Source: a bacterium
GTDB lineage: Bacteria; Myxococcota_A; Bradymonadia; Bradymonadales; Bradymonadaceae
Direction of reading: 5' to 3'
Assembly (NCBI GenBank): GCA_030427705.1
Contig: JAUIBR010000009.1
Coordinates: forward strand, 105,569 to 169,568
Length of the DNA stretch: 64,000 nucleotides
The notes under the pieces are model-generated. The model was given only the letters and a program-made list of their open reading frames with translations, had not been told where the DNA came from and did no database searches. Both the position numbers and the translations under genes were made by a program. Numbering within the stretch: the first letter of the stretch is position 1; each line of letters begins with the position of its first letter. Below, piece after piece: positions 1 to 8,601 of this stretch.

Positions 1-199
1 CTTCAAGGTTTGGTTTCTCAACCTTGTCACCGGAGCGGAAGTTCTGTTCCAGAACGCGACCGGTAATGAGGCTCTTATATTTGGTCTTCACGAATGCGAC
101 GCCCTTGCCGGGCTTCACGTGATTCGCTTCAACGATGACGAACGGTTCGCCGTCGATCTCGATCTTGAGATTTTTGCGGAAATCAGTTGTCGAATACAT
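1..199 (-). CDS. efp: Elongation factor P, N-terminal part (cut by window edge)
   Basis: EF-P binds between the ribosomal P and E sites and relieves stalling at polyproline stretches. The 66 visible residues begin [20 protein letters not shown] and match the N-terminal KOW-like domain. The loop HVKPGKG places a lysine at residue 32, the position that is post-translationally modified in Lys-type EF-Ps (by EpmA-type beta-lysylation in E. coli), rather than the arginine of EarP-type proteins. A GGAG ribosome binding site sits a few bases before the ATG at 199. The C-terminal two thirds lie beyond position 1. A Roadblock gene lies 30 bases upstream on the same strand and may be co-transcribed. 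Confidence 0.96.
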   Translation of the reverse strand, partial: MYSTTDFRKNLKIEIDGEPFVIVEANHVKPGKGVAFVKTKYKSLITGRVLEQNFRSGDKVEKPNLE

Positions 200-229
200 C
201 AATCACTCCAATTGCGCGCCGATGTCGCG

Positions 230-586
230 CTAAACCATTTCACGTTCGACGAACGGTGCGATCAGCCGCAACATCGTCTGCCCGCGCCCAACATCGGCGT
301 GTTTGGGCACCGCGAGGATGAGTAGATACTCGTCCGCGACCACCCGCGCAAGTGTCGTGATATCGCCGGTTGTGAGGCTAACTTCGTTGACCTCCCCGAC
401 ATCGTAGACCTGCAAGCGCCGGAACTTGTCCAACAGGTTACTCAATTCCACAGCGATGGCGCTCAACTGCGGGAGTTCGTCCCCATTGAAAACACTATCG
501 ATGGCAATGCCATCGAACCCAATAAGCATGCACCCGTGTGCACCCTCAACATTGTTGACCACTCTGGTCAACTTTTGCTTGAACAT
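230..586 (-). CDS. Roadblock/LC7 (MglB-like) small protein
   Basis: The 118-residue protein has the short alpha-beta profile of Roadblock/LC7 domains, with the run GCMLIGFDGIAIDSV followed by an amphipathic helix and a second strand pair. Members act as homodimeric regulators or scaffolds of small Ras-like GTPases; MglB is the GTPase-activating member. The ATG at 586 is chosen because GGAGG (591-595) precedes it at proper spacing; an upstream extension to 676 has no such signal. It lies just upstream of efp on the same strand. An MglB/MglA pair exists about 42 kb away, so this copy may serve another GTPase. Family assignment is good; the partner is unknown. Confidence 0.75.
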   Translation of the reverse strand: MFKQKLTRVVNNVEGAHGCMLIGFDGIAIDSVFNGDELPQLSAIAVELSNLLDKFRRLQVYDVGEVNEVSLTTGDITTLARVVADEYLLILAVPKHADVGRGQTMLRLIAPFVEREMV

Positions 587-682
587 GCGCCCTCCATTAA
601 GAGCGGTAGCTCGAACGTAAGAATCGGTTATACCGCCTTCGTTTTTCGTATATCCCCCGCGCAGGGTCAAGCGCAAAGGCTG

Positions 683-3600
683 CTATTCAGGCTGTTGTTT
701 CGAGACGCGTTGGGCCGCCCAACCCTCGACAAGGTCGTAGAGGACTGGAATCAGAAGCAGGGAAATGATGGTCGACGACGCTAATCCCCCAATCACAGCA
801 CGCGCGAGCGGGGCTTGCGCTTCGCCACCTTCCGCAAATCCAATCGCGACTGGGACCAATGCCAACACCGTCGTCGCTGTCGTCATTAGAATCGGGCGAA
901 GCCGGCGCCGCGCCGCGAGCGTCACCGCTTCGCGCACCTCCATCCCGTGTTCGCGCCGCATCAGATTGATGTAGTCGATCAGCACGATCGCGTTGTTTAC
1001 GACGATGCCGGTCAACACGATGCAACCCATGTAGGACTGAATATTGAACGTCGTTCCTGTTGCGACCAACATCACAAAAACACCCACGGCCGCGAACGGA
1101 ATGGACATCATGATCAACAGTGGCTGTCGGAAACTCTCAAATTGCGCGGCCATCACCATGTAGACCAGCGCCAAGGCGAGCAAGATGCCGATGAGCAAGC
1201 TGGAGAACGTCTTCTGCTGTTCTTCGGTCTCACCGCGCACGATGAGTGAGAAATTGTCAGGGTGTTTTACTTCGCGCAGACGCAAGCGAAGCTCCTGGGC
1301 GATCGAGCCTAGATCGCGCTCGCCGCTGAGCATCGCGTTGATGCCGACAACCCGCGCTTGATTGAATCGTTCAATGGTCTTAGGGCCTTCGGTTTCATTG
1401 ACCTCGACCAGGTTTCGCAACGGCGTCGTGCCTTGACCCTGTACCACCACCGGCACATCGAGCATCGCTTCAATACCCTTTCGCTCGTCCTCTCGAAGAC
1501 GAACAATCACGTCGAACTCATCGCCGGAGTCACGCAGGACGGTCGCACGCGTGCCCTGAATCAAGGTCTGCAGCTGCTCAGCAACATCGGCGTAACTTAG
1601 CCCCATCCCCGCAATCTTCACGCGGTCCGGGCGGATTTGGATTTCTGTGCCGCCCTCACGTCGACTGACGCGTGCCCCATCGACCCCTTCAATCCCTTCC
1701 AAGACCGCCTTCACTTCTGCGGCGAGCCTGTCGGCTTCGGCAAGATCGTAGCCGCGCACCTGAACCTCAAGTCGCTCGCCGCCGCCACGAAGCATGCGCA
1801 AGATCCACAAACCGCCACCGGCTCGTGTCCGGATGTCCGCGCCTGGGATCAATCCTTCGACCTTGGATTTAAGCGCGTTGGCGATGTCTTCGCTACTGCG
1901 CGTGCGCTCATGCGGCTTGACGAGGTTGATGCTGACACGTGCTTCTTCTTCGCCCGCGGTCGACCAGAAACCAGGGGTTCCGACGACCGTTTGCATGTTG
2001 CGGATCTCAGGAACTTCCTCAGCGACGATGCGTTCGATCTCTTTGATGGCATCCTCGGTCACCTCCATTCGTGTTCCGATAGGAAGCTGCATCGAGACGA
2101 CAACCTCGCTCTGGTCACCCTCGGGCATCAATTCAGTGCCGATATGTGGAATGATCAAGCAAGATGCTGCGAAGATAAGCACCGCTGCACCCAACGTGGA
2201 TTTGCGCCAGTTCAACGCAAAGTCCACAAACCGACTGTACCGGTCCTCCATCGACCGCATGACGCGGCCAGGATTGGCATTGATTCCGGGTTTAAGAAAA
2301 CGGCTTGAAAGCACTGGAATCAGGGTCAAGGCCACCGCCAATGAACACACCAGAGCAAAGCCGACCACGAATGCCATCTGCCCAAAGAAAATCGCGGCAA
2401 AGCCGGTGAGGAAGATGACGGGAACGAACACCACCAGGGTCGTGGTCGTCGCAGCGACGATCGCGCTCGCAACCTCTTCTGCGCCCTGTATTGCCGCGGT
2501 CATCGGCGGATCGCCGTCTTCGTATTTTCGATAGATGTTCTCGAGAATCACAATGGCATTGTCGACCAACATGCCGATGCCGAGCGCCACGCCACCAAAA
2601 CTCACCAGATTCAGCGTGATATCGAAGTAATACATCAGCGTGAACATGCCGATGATGGAGATCGGGATTCCGGTGGCGATGATGATGGTCGAACGTGCGT
2701 TTCTAAGGAACAACAACAGGACAAAGATGGCCAATGCCGCGCCGATGAGCACCGCATCACGCACATTGGAGATCGATGCTTCGATGTACTCAGACGTGTC
2801 CGTAATTACGTCGAGCTTCAGCTTTCCAGCATAGTCGCGGTTGATATTGTTGATTTCGCGATGCACGCGTTTGGCGACTGCGACGGTATTGGAGCCGCTC
2901 TGTTTGTTGATATTGAGACGGATACCCGGTTGGCCATTGATGTACACCGCGTTGTTACGTTCCTCGAACGTGTCCGAAACGTGGGCGACATCACGCAGAT
3001 AGATAGGGTTTGAAGAGCCGTCCCATTCGGTCCGAACCGCAACCACCAGGTTCTGCAGCTCGGCTACGTCATGCGCCTCGCCCATCGAGCGCACGAGCAC
3101 GTTCTTGTCGAACTGTTCGATCTGGCCGGCAGGCACGTTACGATTGTTTCGGCGCAACGCATCGACCACCTGTTGAGGCCCAATGCTCAGGGCCCGCAGA
3201 CGGTCACCATCCAACAGAATGTGGATTTCCCGCTTCAATCCACCACGGGCCGAAACTGCCGCAACACCTTCGACGCGCTCCAGTCGAGGACTCAAATCGC
3301 GGTCCGCAATCAGCCGCAATGTTGGCTCGTCCAGCGTGCCGCTTAGGCCCGCGTACATGACCGGGAAATTACCAATATTGAATTTGTAGACGACAGGATT
3401 GTCGACCTCTTCCGGCAGACGTGCCTTCACCCGTTCGACTGTCGCGCGAACGTCATTTAGCGCGGTATCAAGGTCCGTTCCCCACACAAATCGCAACGCC
3501 ACGCGGCTTCGACCTTCGGTCGAGAAGCTCTCGATTCGGTCGATTCCCTCGACCGTGGCAAGCGCCTGCTCCATCGGGCGTGTAATGATGGTTTCGATTT

Positions 3601-3772
3601 CTTCGGGGCCTGCGCCTTCGTAGGTCGTGACCACGGAAATCGACGGGAAATCGATCTCGGGAAGCAGGTCAATCTGCAGCCGTGTGAACGACACCGCGCC
3701 CAACACCAAGATGGCGATGAACACCATCGTCGTTAATACCGGACGGTGTACCGCAAACGAGGACAGTTTCAT
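683..3772 (-). CDS. RND-family efflux transporter, inner-membrane subunit
   Basis: This is a proton-driven inner-membrane pump of the HAE-1/AcrB superfamily, expected to export drugs, lipids or other amphiphiles through a tripartite channel. Its 1029 residues match the family length. The first membrane helix is at about 11-31, followed by a large porter loop, helices 2-6 from about 340, a second loop and helices 8-12 at the C-terminus. The proton-relay region reads GIGMLVDNAIVILENIYRK, with D404 followed by N405, so only one of the two adjacent AcrB Asp residues is kept, as in many non-proteobacterial HAE-1 pumps. Its start overlaps the membrane-fusion gene stop by four bases, making it the last gene of a TolC-MFP-RND operon. 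The substrate cannot be read from sequence. Confidence 0.95.
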   Translation of the reverse strand: MKLSSFAVHRPVLTTMVFIAILVLGAVSFTRLQIDLLPEIDFPSISVVTTYEGAGPEEIETIITRPMEQALATVEGIDRIESFSTEGRSRVALRFVWGTDLDTALNDVRATVERVKARLPEEVDNPVVYKFNIGNFPVMYAGLSGTLDEPTLRLIADRDLSPRLERVEGVAAVSARGGLKREIHILLDGDRLRALSIGPQQVVDALRRNNRNVPAGQIEQFDKNVLVRSMGEAHDVAELQNLVVAVRTEWDGSSNPIYLRDVAHVSDTFEERNNAVYINGQPGIRLNINKQSGSNTVAVAKRVHREINNINRDYAGKLKLDVITDTSEYIEASISNVRDAVLIGAALAIFVLLLFLRNARSTIIIATGIPISIIGMFTLMYYFDITLNLVSFGGVALGIGMLVDNAIVILENIYRKYEDGDPPMTAAIQGAEEVASAIVAATTTTLVVFVPVIFLTGFAAIFFGQMAFVVGFALVCSLAVALTLIPVLSSRFLKPGINANPGRVMRSMEDRYSRFVDFALNWRKSTLGAAVLIFAASCLIIPHIGTELMPEGDQSEVVVSMQLPIGTRMEVTEDAIKEIERIVAEEVPEIRNMQTVVGTPGFWSTAGEEEARVSINLVKPHERTRSSEDIANALKSKVEGLIPGADIRTRAGGGLWILRMLRGGGERLEVQVRGYDLAEADRLAAEVKAVLEGIEGVDGARVSRREGGTEIQIRPDRVKIAGMGLSYADVAEQLQTLIQGTRATVLRDSGDEFDVIVRLREDERKGIEAMLDVPVVVQGQGTTPLRNLVEVNETEGPKTIERFNQARVVGINAMLSGERDLGSIAQELRLRLREVKHPDNFSLIVRGETEEQQKTFSSLLIGILLALALVYMVMAAQFESFRQPLLIMMSIPFAAVGVFVMLVATGTTFNIQSYMGCIVLTGIVVNNAIVLIDYINLMRREHGMEVREAVTLAARRRLRPILMTTATTVLALVPVAIGFAEGGEAQAPLARAVIGGLASSTIISLLLIPVLYDLVEGWAAQRVSKQQPE

Positions 3773-4929
3773 TTCTTGCCCTCGGAGATTTCACCGACCA
3801 GCTGTACGTCACCGCCATCTTTCACTTTTTCATGGCCGCGCAAGACGATGACATCGCCGTCGCTAAGGCCCTCCAGAAGTTCTTGTCGGTCGCGATCGCG
3901 AACCCCTGGAACCACGGGCGTTTTGGCGGCTTTGCCGTCCTTTACTGTCCAAACGTATCGCGCACCATCGCGCTGTTTGTGCACGGCTTGGCTAGGCACG
4001 ACGATCGCGTTGGGTTTGTTGGCGATGATCAACTGAGCACGCGCGTACATGCCGGGTTTGACTCGTTCCCATTCCTCAGGATTGGCCGCCTGCACATCGA
4101 CACGCATCGTGCGCGTCGTGGGGTCGACCGCCGGTGCGATGCGATGAATCTTGCCGGTCAAAAGCTTGCCACCAAGCGCATCCACACGAATCGAGACGGG
4201 CATGTCAGGGACGACAAGCCCAGAATCATGTTCTGCGATCCGAAGACGCAGGTAGATTTCCGTGTCATCTACCAGTCGAAACAGGTTCTGACCGGGGTTG
4301 ACGTGATTACCAATATCGACATAGCGCTCGGCGATAATGCCAGAAAACGGGGCCTTAACACGCGTATCGCTGAGTGAGTCGCGGCCCGCGCTCAGTCGGG
4401 CAGCATTCTGGTCTCGGGTCGCACGCGCAACGTCTAGGCGCTGTTGCGCAATCGCGACCTGCGATTCGAGGTCCTCAATCTCTCGCTCGGTTACAAGTTG
4501 TCGGTCCAATAATGGACGCTTGCGCTTGAGGTCGGCTTCAAGGTTCATCTTCAAGGCTTCCGCCTCTGCGATAGACGCCTTGGAAAGCGCCACAGAAGCC
4601 TCAAGCTCTTTGACACGCTGGCGATAGCTGAGCGGGTCGATATTGGCCAGGACATCGCCCTTCTCGACCCGGTCGCCCAACCGCACTTTCACACCACGCA
4701 CGGTGCCAGAAACCTCGGCCGAAATGTCGGCCATCGCGTCTGACACGAACGTGCCGCCGTACTCTCGGCGAGCCTCGAACGTCTCACTCTTCACGTTGTA
4801 TGGTTGCACGGTCGCGGCCGGACTCACCCGCATTCCGCCACGTTTGGGTCCCTTTGCCTTTGGCCCTTCTTCGCTGCTGCAAGCAACCAGTGCGGCGACA
4901 ACCAGACCTAGAAGCAGAATTCTTCTCAT
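3769..4929 (-). CDS. RND efflux periplasmic adaptor (membrane fusion protein), lipoprotein
   Basis: The adaptor joins the inner-membrane RND pump to the outer-membrane TolC channel. The N-terminus is a lipoprotein signal ending LVACSS, with Cys17 as the lipidated residue. It is followed by a first lipoyl half (about 62-100), a Lys/Glu/Arg-rich coiled-coil hairpin (about 105-175), the second lipoyl half (VKAPFSGIIAERYV), a beta-barrel domain and a membrane-proximal domain. The 386 residues are normal for the HlyD/AcrA family. The gene overlaps the channel gene upstream (4926-4929) and the pump gene downstream (3769-3772) by four bases each, so the three are translationally coupled. Confidence 0.94.
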   Translation of the reverse strand: MRRILLLGLVVAALVACSSEEGPKAKGPKRGGMRVSPAATVQPYNVKSETFEARREYGGTFVSDAMADISAEVSGTVRGVKVRLGDRVEKGDVLANIDPLSYRQRVKELEASVALSKASIAEAEALKMNLEADLKRKRPLLDRQLVTEREIEDLESQVAIAQQRLDVARATRDQNAARLSAGRDSLSDTRVKAPFSGIIAERYVDIGNHVNPGQNLFRLVDDTEIYLRLRIAEHDSGLVVPDMPVSIRVDALGGKLLTGKIHRIAPAVDPTTRTMRVDVQAANPEEWERVKPGMYARAQLIIANKPNAIVVPSQAVHKQRDGARYVWTVKDGKAAKTPVVPGVRDRDRQELLEGLSDGDVIVLRGHEKVKDGGDVQLVGEISEGKK

Positions 4930-6233
4930 TTGGGCACTCCTACCACGTACGCGTGCGATGATTTCGCAAGATCGGCCCCGAGCCTTGCGGTAACGAGGTC
5001 AAGTTCAGCATTTACCAGGTCGTCGGATGCTTGTGTCACTTCAATACTCGTCGCCAAACCAGCCTCAAAACGACCACTGGCTAACTCATATGCCTCACCG
5101 GCAACTTTCAGTTTCTCTTCAGCCAAAGCGATTGCCTCATAGGCCGCTTTCCAATTGCGCAATGTACGCGTCTGCTCCGCCGTGGCGTCTCGTTTTAAAC
5201 GCTTCAACGCCCAATCAAGCTCGTCAGCCTCGGCATTCAGGGCTTCTGCGCGCGCGTAGCGCGCTCCACCGTCGTATAGCAACCAACTCAACTGCAGGGA
5301 AATCGAAGCAGCGACGCCATCTGGAGCCGAGAACGAAGCCGGTCCAAACCGCGCGTTCCCAACGAGTTCCAACGCAGGCGCGAGTGACCACCAGACCGCG
5401 GACTCACGGGATTCGACGGCTTCAATCAGCAAACCTTCCGCGGCCAAATCGGGGCGATATTGTTGCGCGACCGAGCCCGGTGGCGCTGATCGCATAGTCT
5501 CACTAGAGGATGCACGCAAAGTTCCATCAGTCGTCCGGCCAAGAAGCACGGCCAGTGAATCTGCGGCGTTTTGCAGGCGGGCAGTCGCGACGATCTTCCC
5601 CTGCTGCGCCTCAAGCAACTGAGTACGGGCCCGTGCCGCGTCCAACGGTAGGGCAATGCCCTGTTTCGCCAGGGCATCAGCGCGCTCGTAGTATGCGCTT
5701 CGTAGCTCGATCGTTCGCTCGGCCACCTCAAGTTCGCTCTGGGCAGCAATCAAAGAGAAGAACGCTTGCTCCACCTCGTATTTGAGCCCGTGTCGCACCC
5801 ATTTGCCTTCTTCGAATCGAGATTCCTCGACGCGTTTGGCGGCTGAATATCCTGGGTACAGGGAGCCATCGAACAAGACGATCGAAGCCCTGGCTGACGC
5901 CCCCCAATCAAAGCGAGGTACAACGGGGTCATTGTCGCCAAACTGCACCTCTTCGGCGTTCATGGTCAGATTCCCCTGCGCCGACAACTGCGGAAGAAGC
6001 CCGGCAAGGGCCTCGCGGCGCAACGCTGCGCTTCGGCGGATCCTCGCTTCGACGATCTGATAGTCTTCATTGGACTTGAGTGCTTCGTCGAGCGCGGCGT
6101 CAAGGGTCACGCCCTGGGCAACCGCCGCGGTTTGAACACCGAACGTACAAAGAATGCACGTCGTGACCACCGCAATCTGTCGTATTCGATCCACAAGTTG
6201 GGAATGGGGAGCGCTTGTCATCGAGTTACTCAT
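4926..6233 (-). CDS. TolC-family outer-membrane efflux channel
   Basis: The 435-residue protein has a signal peptide ending near AVAQG (about residue 40), followed by the two heptad-rich repeats of the outer membrane efflux protein family. Typical stretches are LDAALDEALKSNEDYQIVEA at the start of the first repeat and a second-repeat segment with LEEKLK-type helices near the end (SGRFEAGLATSIEVTQA). It should form the trimeric outer-membrane and periplasmic tunnel for the pump encoded downstream. It is the first gene of the three-gene operon. The ATG at 6233 has no strong Shine-Dalgarno sequence; the Met at 6221 is an alternative start. Confidence 0.93.
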   Translation of the reverse strand: MSNSMTSAPHSQLVDRIRQIAVVTTCILCTFGVQTAAVAQGVTLDAALDEALKSNEDYQIVEARIRRSAALRREALAGLLPQLSAQGNLTMNAEEVQFGDNDPVVPRFDWGASARASIVLFDGSLYPGYSAAKRVEESRFEEGKWVRHGLKYEVEQAFFSLIAAQSELEVAERTIELRSAYYERADALAKQGIALPLDAARARTQLLEAQQGKIVATARLQNAADSLAVLLGRTTDGTLRASSSETMRSAPPGSVAQQYRPDLAAEGLLIEAVESRESAVWWSLAPALELVGNARFGPASFSAPDGVAASISLQLSWLLYDGGARYARAEALNAEADELDWALKRLKRDATAEQTRTLRNWKAAYEAIALAEEKLKVAGEAYELASGRFEAGLATSIEVTQASDDLVNAELDLVTARLGADLAKSSHAYVVGVPK

Positions 6234-6348
6234 TCAATTCAATTGTTCGCCGCTGATCTGGCACGCGGCCTGCACTACCTAGCGGCAGAATCGATACCAT
6301 ACAGACGCGAATTGTCCCGAGAACGATTCGCCAAGAACGAGAAACTCT

Positions 6349-6753
6349 ATGTTGAAACGAAATGTTCCCGCGATGCTCGCCACACTCGCACTGGTCGCTG
6401 CGCCTTCAATGGCGTGGGCATGCGGCCCGATGTGTGATGGGGTGGAGTGTTTTCCGCTCTACGCCTTTATCTCCCTGTTTGTGACGTGGATCGGATCAAC
6501 CATCACGCTCATCTACATGGTGGTCGCGCACCGCAAGATGTTGGGTTGGCTGCGAATGTTCTGGTATTCGGGGCTAAGCTGGGTGCTGGGCGCACTGGTG
6601 CTCAGCGGCACGTTCTGCGTGTTGGATGTGTTAGGACATAGTGCCGACAACGACTGGTGGGCACTTGCGGCATTTGCGCAGTCAATCGTCGTTCAGGTTG
6701 GCTTCATCGAGTGGCTAACCGTGCGGTTCAAAACCAAACACGGCGCGAGCTAA
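6349..6753 (+). CDS. Small membrane protein of unknown function
   Basis: I do not recognise this 134-residue protein. It begins with a hydrophobic signal-like segment ending AWACG, followed by a Cys-containing stretch (CGPMCDGVEC) and three predicted membrane helices at roughly 38-60, 72-92 and 105-125. A short basic loop (AHRKM) lies between the first two helices. The three clustered cysteines just after the signal region could form a disulfide or bind a metal outside the membrane. It is transcribed divergently from the efflux operon across a 115-base gap and converges with the lipoprotein gene at 6760, only six bases away. An internal ATG eight codons in is an alternative start. Confidence 0.7.
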   Translation: MLKRNVPAMLATLALVAAPSMAWACGPMCDGVECFPLYAFISLFVTWIGSTITLIYMVVAHRKMLGWLRMFWYSGLSWVLGALVLSGTFCVLDVLGHSADNDWWALAAFAQSIVVQVGFIEWLTVRFKTKHGAS

Positions 6754-6759
6754 ACGAGC

Positions 6760-8220
6760 CTACTGCAAACACTCAATATCTTGCTGGTCGACAAAACCGT
6801 CACAATCGTTGTCGATATTGTCGTCGCAGTTTGTTTCGAATGCAGCGGTCGGCACACACTCTTCCATCGGCGTACCGCAAGCGGCCAAGATATTGAGCTC
6901 ACCAACTGTCGACGCTTCAACTTCCGCACATAGGATGGGGCAAAGCTTGATGGTTGAGTTCTCGACATAGAACTCACGATCGCCACAGGCATTCACGTCG
7001 CCAAGGGTCACACGCTCGACAGCTGCGCCTGGGGTCGGAATCCACTCCAACGCGATATTCGTCTCAACGATCTCCAATCCTTCCGGCGCGTCAGGAAGCC
7101 CAATCTCGCAGCCAATCTTGGCCTGCTCAATGATTCCCTGTGCCACCTCTTGGAAGACCACGTCGTAGCTATTGGTGTTGCAGACCGGGTAGCGAAGCCC
7201 ACCGGTAACGATGCTCAGCTTCTGGTACTCCGGCGCGGAATCGACGCCTGTTGGGCATTCATCGTTGACGATCGGGTCGGTAGGCATCCAAGCGTCTGGG
7301 CCGTTATCAGCCAACCCAATGATACTGTGGAAGATGTAGTTACGATCGCCAGGACTTCCAAACTGCGCTGGGGTCAGGCTTAGCAAATACGCGTCGAAAT
7401 TCTCGGCGTTAGCATCATCACCATTGGGCAGATCGCCCGTTGGATCGTCGTCTGTGATTTCAACGATGACCTTGAACGACTCCATGCGAAGCCAATCCTG
7501 CCAACCATTTGGGGCAAAGTTGTTTCGGTCCGCCTCGGTATACGATTCGATGAATCGCTCAAGTGAGTTGTGGCTTCCGATGCCAAGGTCATAGTGAAAG
7601 AAGTTTGCGGTGTTGACCGGCTGCCCCGGAACGGGGCTGCAGTTCGTGCCGCTAAGCGGCGAAGATACACAGATATCCTGATTTCCGGACTGTCCATGAC
7701 TTGAAATCATGATGACCCGGAAATCCAAACCGCTGTCGCGAATGATATCGGCAAATGAAGAATTGATATTGTCCTGAACCGCTTCAATTTCCTGGGTCAT
7801 CGAGCCCGAGTTGTCGATCACAAAGATGATGTCGACCGGCTTCTCTTCTAGACTTGCGGTGTATCGGTCGAATCCACAGGCTTCGTCAGCCACATTTGGA
7901 TTCGAACCCGCGACGACTTCGCTTCCGTCAAGGTAGCCGTCACCGTCGCTGTCATTGCTGTTGGGGTCGGTTCCCAGATCACGTTCTTCGCCGTCCGTCA
8001 GGCCGTCACTATCCGAGTCTGGATTGTTTGGGTCTGTGCCATTCGCAATCTCATCTTCGTCAGAAACACCATCACCATCGCTGTCGACGATGTTGTTCTG
8101 ATTGTTCTGATTGTTGACGTTGTTTTGATTGTTCGCGCGATTGTTCTCGGCGGTGGCCGTATCATCGCTGCAGGACAAAGCTGCGCAGGCCAGCAATACA
8201 AATACACAATACTTTTTCAT
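6760..8220 (-). CDS. Lipoprotein with thrombospondin type-3 repeats and VWA domain
   Basis: This is a secreted, surface-type adhesin or scaffold. The lipobox ends at Cys17 (AALSC). Residues 25-43 are an Asn-rich spacer of NN-X units. Residues 46-110 hold three Ca-binding Asp-rich repeats of the thrombospondin type-3 kind (DSDGDG..DEDE, DSDSDG..DGEE, DSDGDG..DGSE). A von Willebrand A domain starts near residue 128 with the metal-site motif DNSGS at 136-140. The C-terminus carries a Cys pair and NCDDNIDNDCDGFVD, a MopE-like Asp/Cys calcium-binding repeat. The order suggests a lipid anchor, a flexible stalk and a ligand-binding head. The ligand is unknown. Confidence 0.88.
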   Translation of the reverse strand: MKKYCVFVLLACAALSCSDDTATAENNRANNQNNVNNQNNQNNIVDSDGDGVSDEDEIANGTDPNNPDSDSDGLTDGEERDLGTDPNSNDSDGDGYLDGSEVVAGSNPNVADEACGFDRYTASLEEKPVDIIFVIDNSGSMTQEIEAVQDNINSSFADIIRDSGLDFRVIMISSHGQSGNQDICVSSPLSGTNCSPVPGQPVNTANFFHYDLGIGSHNSLERFIESYTEADRNNFAPNGWQDWLRMESFKVIVEITDDDPTGDLPNGDDANAENFDAYLLSLTPAQFGSPGDRNYIFHSIIGLADNGPDAWMPTDPIVNDECPTGVDSAPEYQKLSIVTGGLRYPVCNTNSYDVVFQEVAQGIIEQAKIGCEIGLPDAPEGLEIVETNIALEWIPTPGAAVERVTLGDVNACGDREFYVENSTIKLCPILCAEVEASTVGELNILAACGTPMEECVPTAAFETNCDDNIDNDCDGFVDQQDIECLQ

Positions 8221-8601
8221 AACTTCTACTCACCGCATTCATGTGTCCGAATTGCGAAGCTAACAGATTGTTCAAGAAACACCAAAGCGGCCAATCAAGG
8301 GCCGCTTGGTGTGACATGAACCGTTGGTGCCGGTGTTGATGCGACGTTTAATCCCTGGATTCACCAGGTGGGAACCGTAAATAACCTCTCGACGATCTTC
8401 GCTATGGGACGCAAGCGCCTGATCTTATAGGGGTCAGTGACAGCGCCCGTAGATTAACGTACGGGGATTAAAATTGCTGCTCTCACGAACACTACAGAAC
8501 ATGTCTAGCTCTTATGTCATCTTCCATGATAGTGCGTCGATCGATAGGCTTCAACGCCTAGACCGACATTTCCTACTTAGATTCCACAGAGTACCCTGAA
8601 G
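8221..8601. other. Divergent intergenic region with two inverted repeats
   Basis: No gene is seen in these 381 bases between two divergent genes. They contain a strong hairpin at 8279-8311 and a second, smaller inverted repeat CCCGTA/TACGGG at 8446-8465. The stretch around 8428-8475 (GGGGTCAGTGACAGCG and following) reminds me of sequences flanking REP-associated tyrosine transposase elements, but no transposase is present and this is only a recollection. Confidence 0.4.
8279..8311. repeat. Strong hairpin, 13-bp stem
   Basis: The arms ACACCAAAGCGGCC and GGCCGCTTGGTGT are complementary except for one bulged A, with a six-base loop. On the minus strand the stem is followed by TTTCTTG, a weak U-tract, so it could terminate minus-strand transcripts or sit in the leader of the VWA lipoprotein gene. 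There is no U-tract on the plus strand. Confidence 0.6.
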
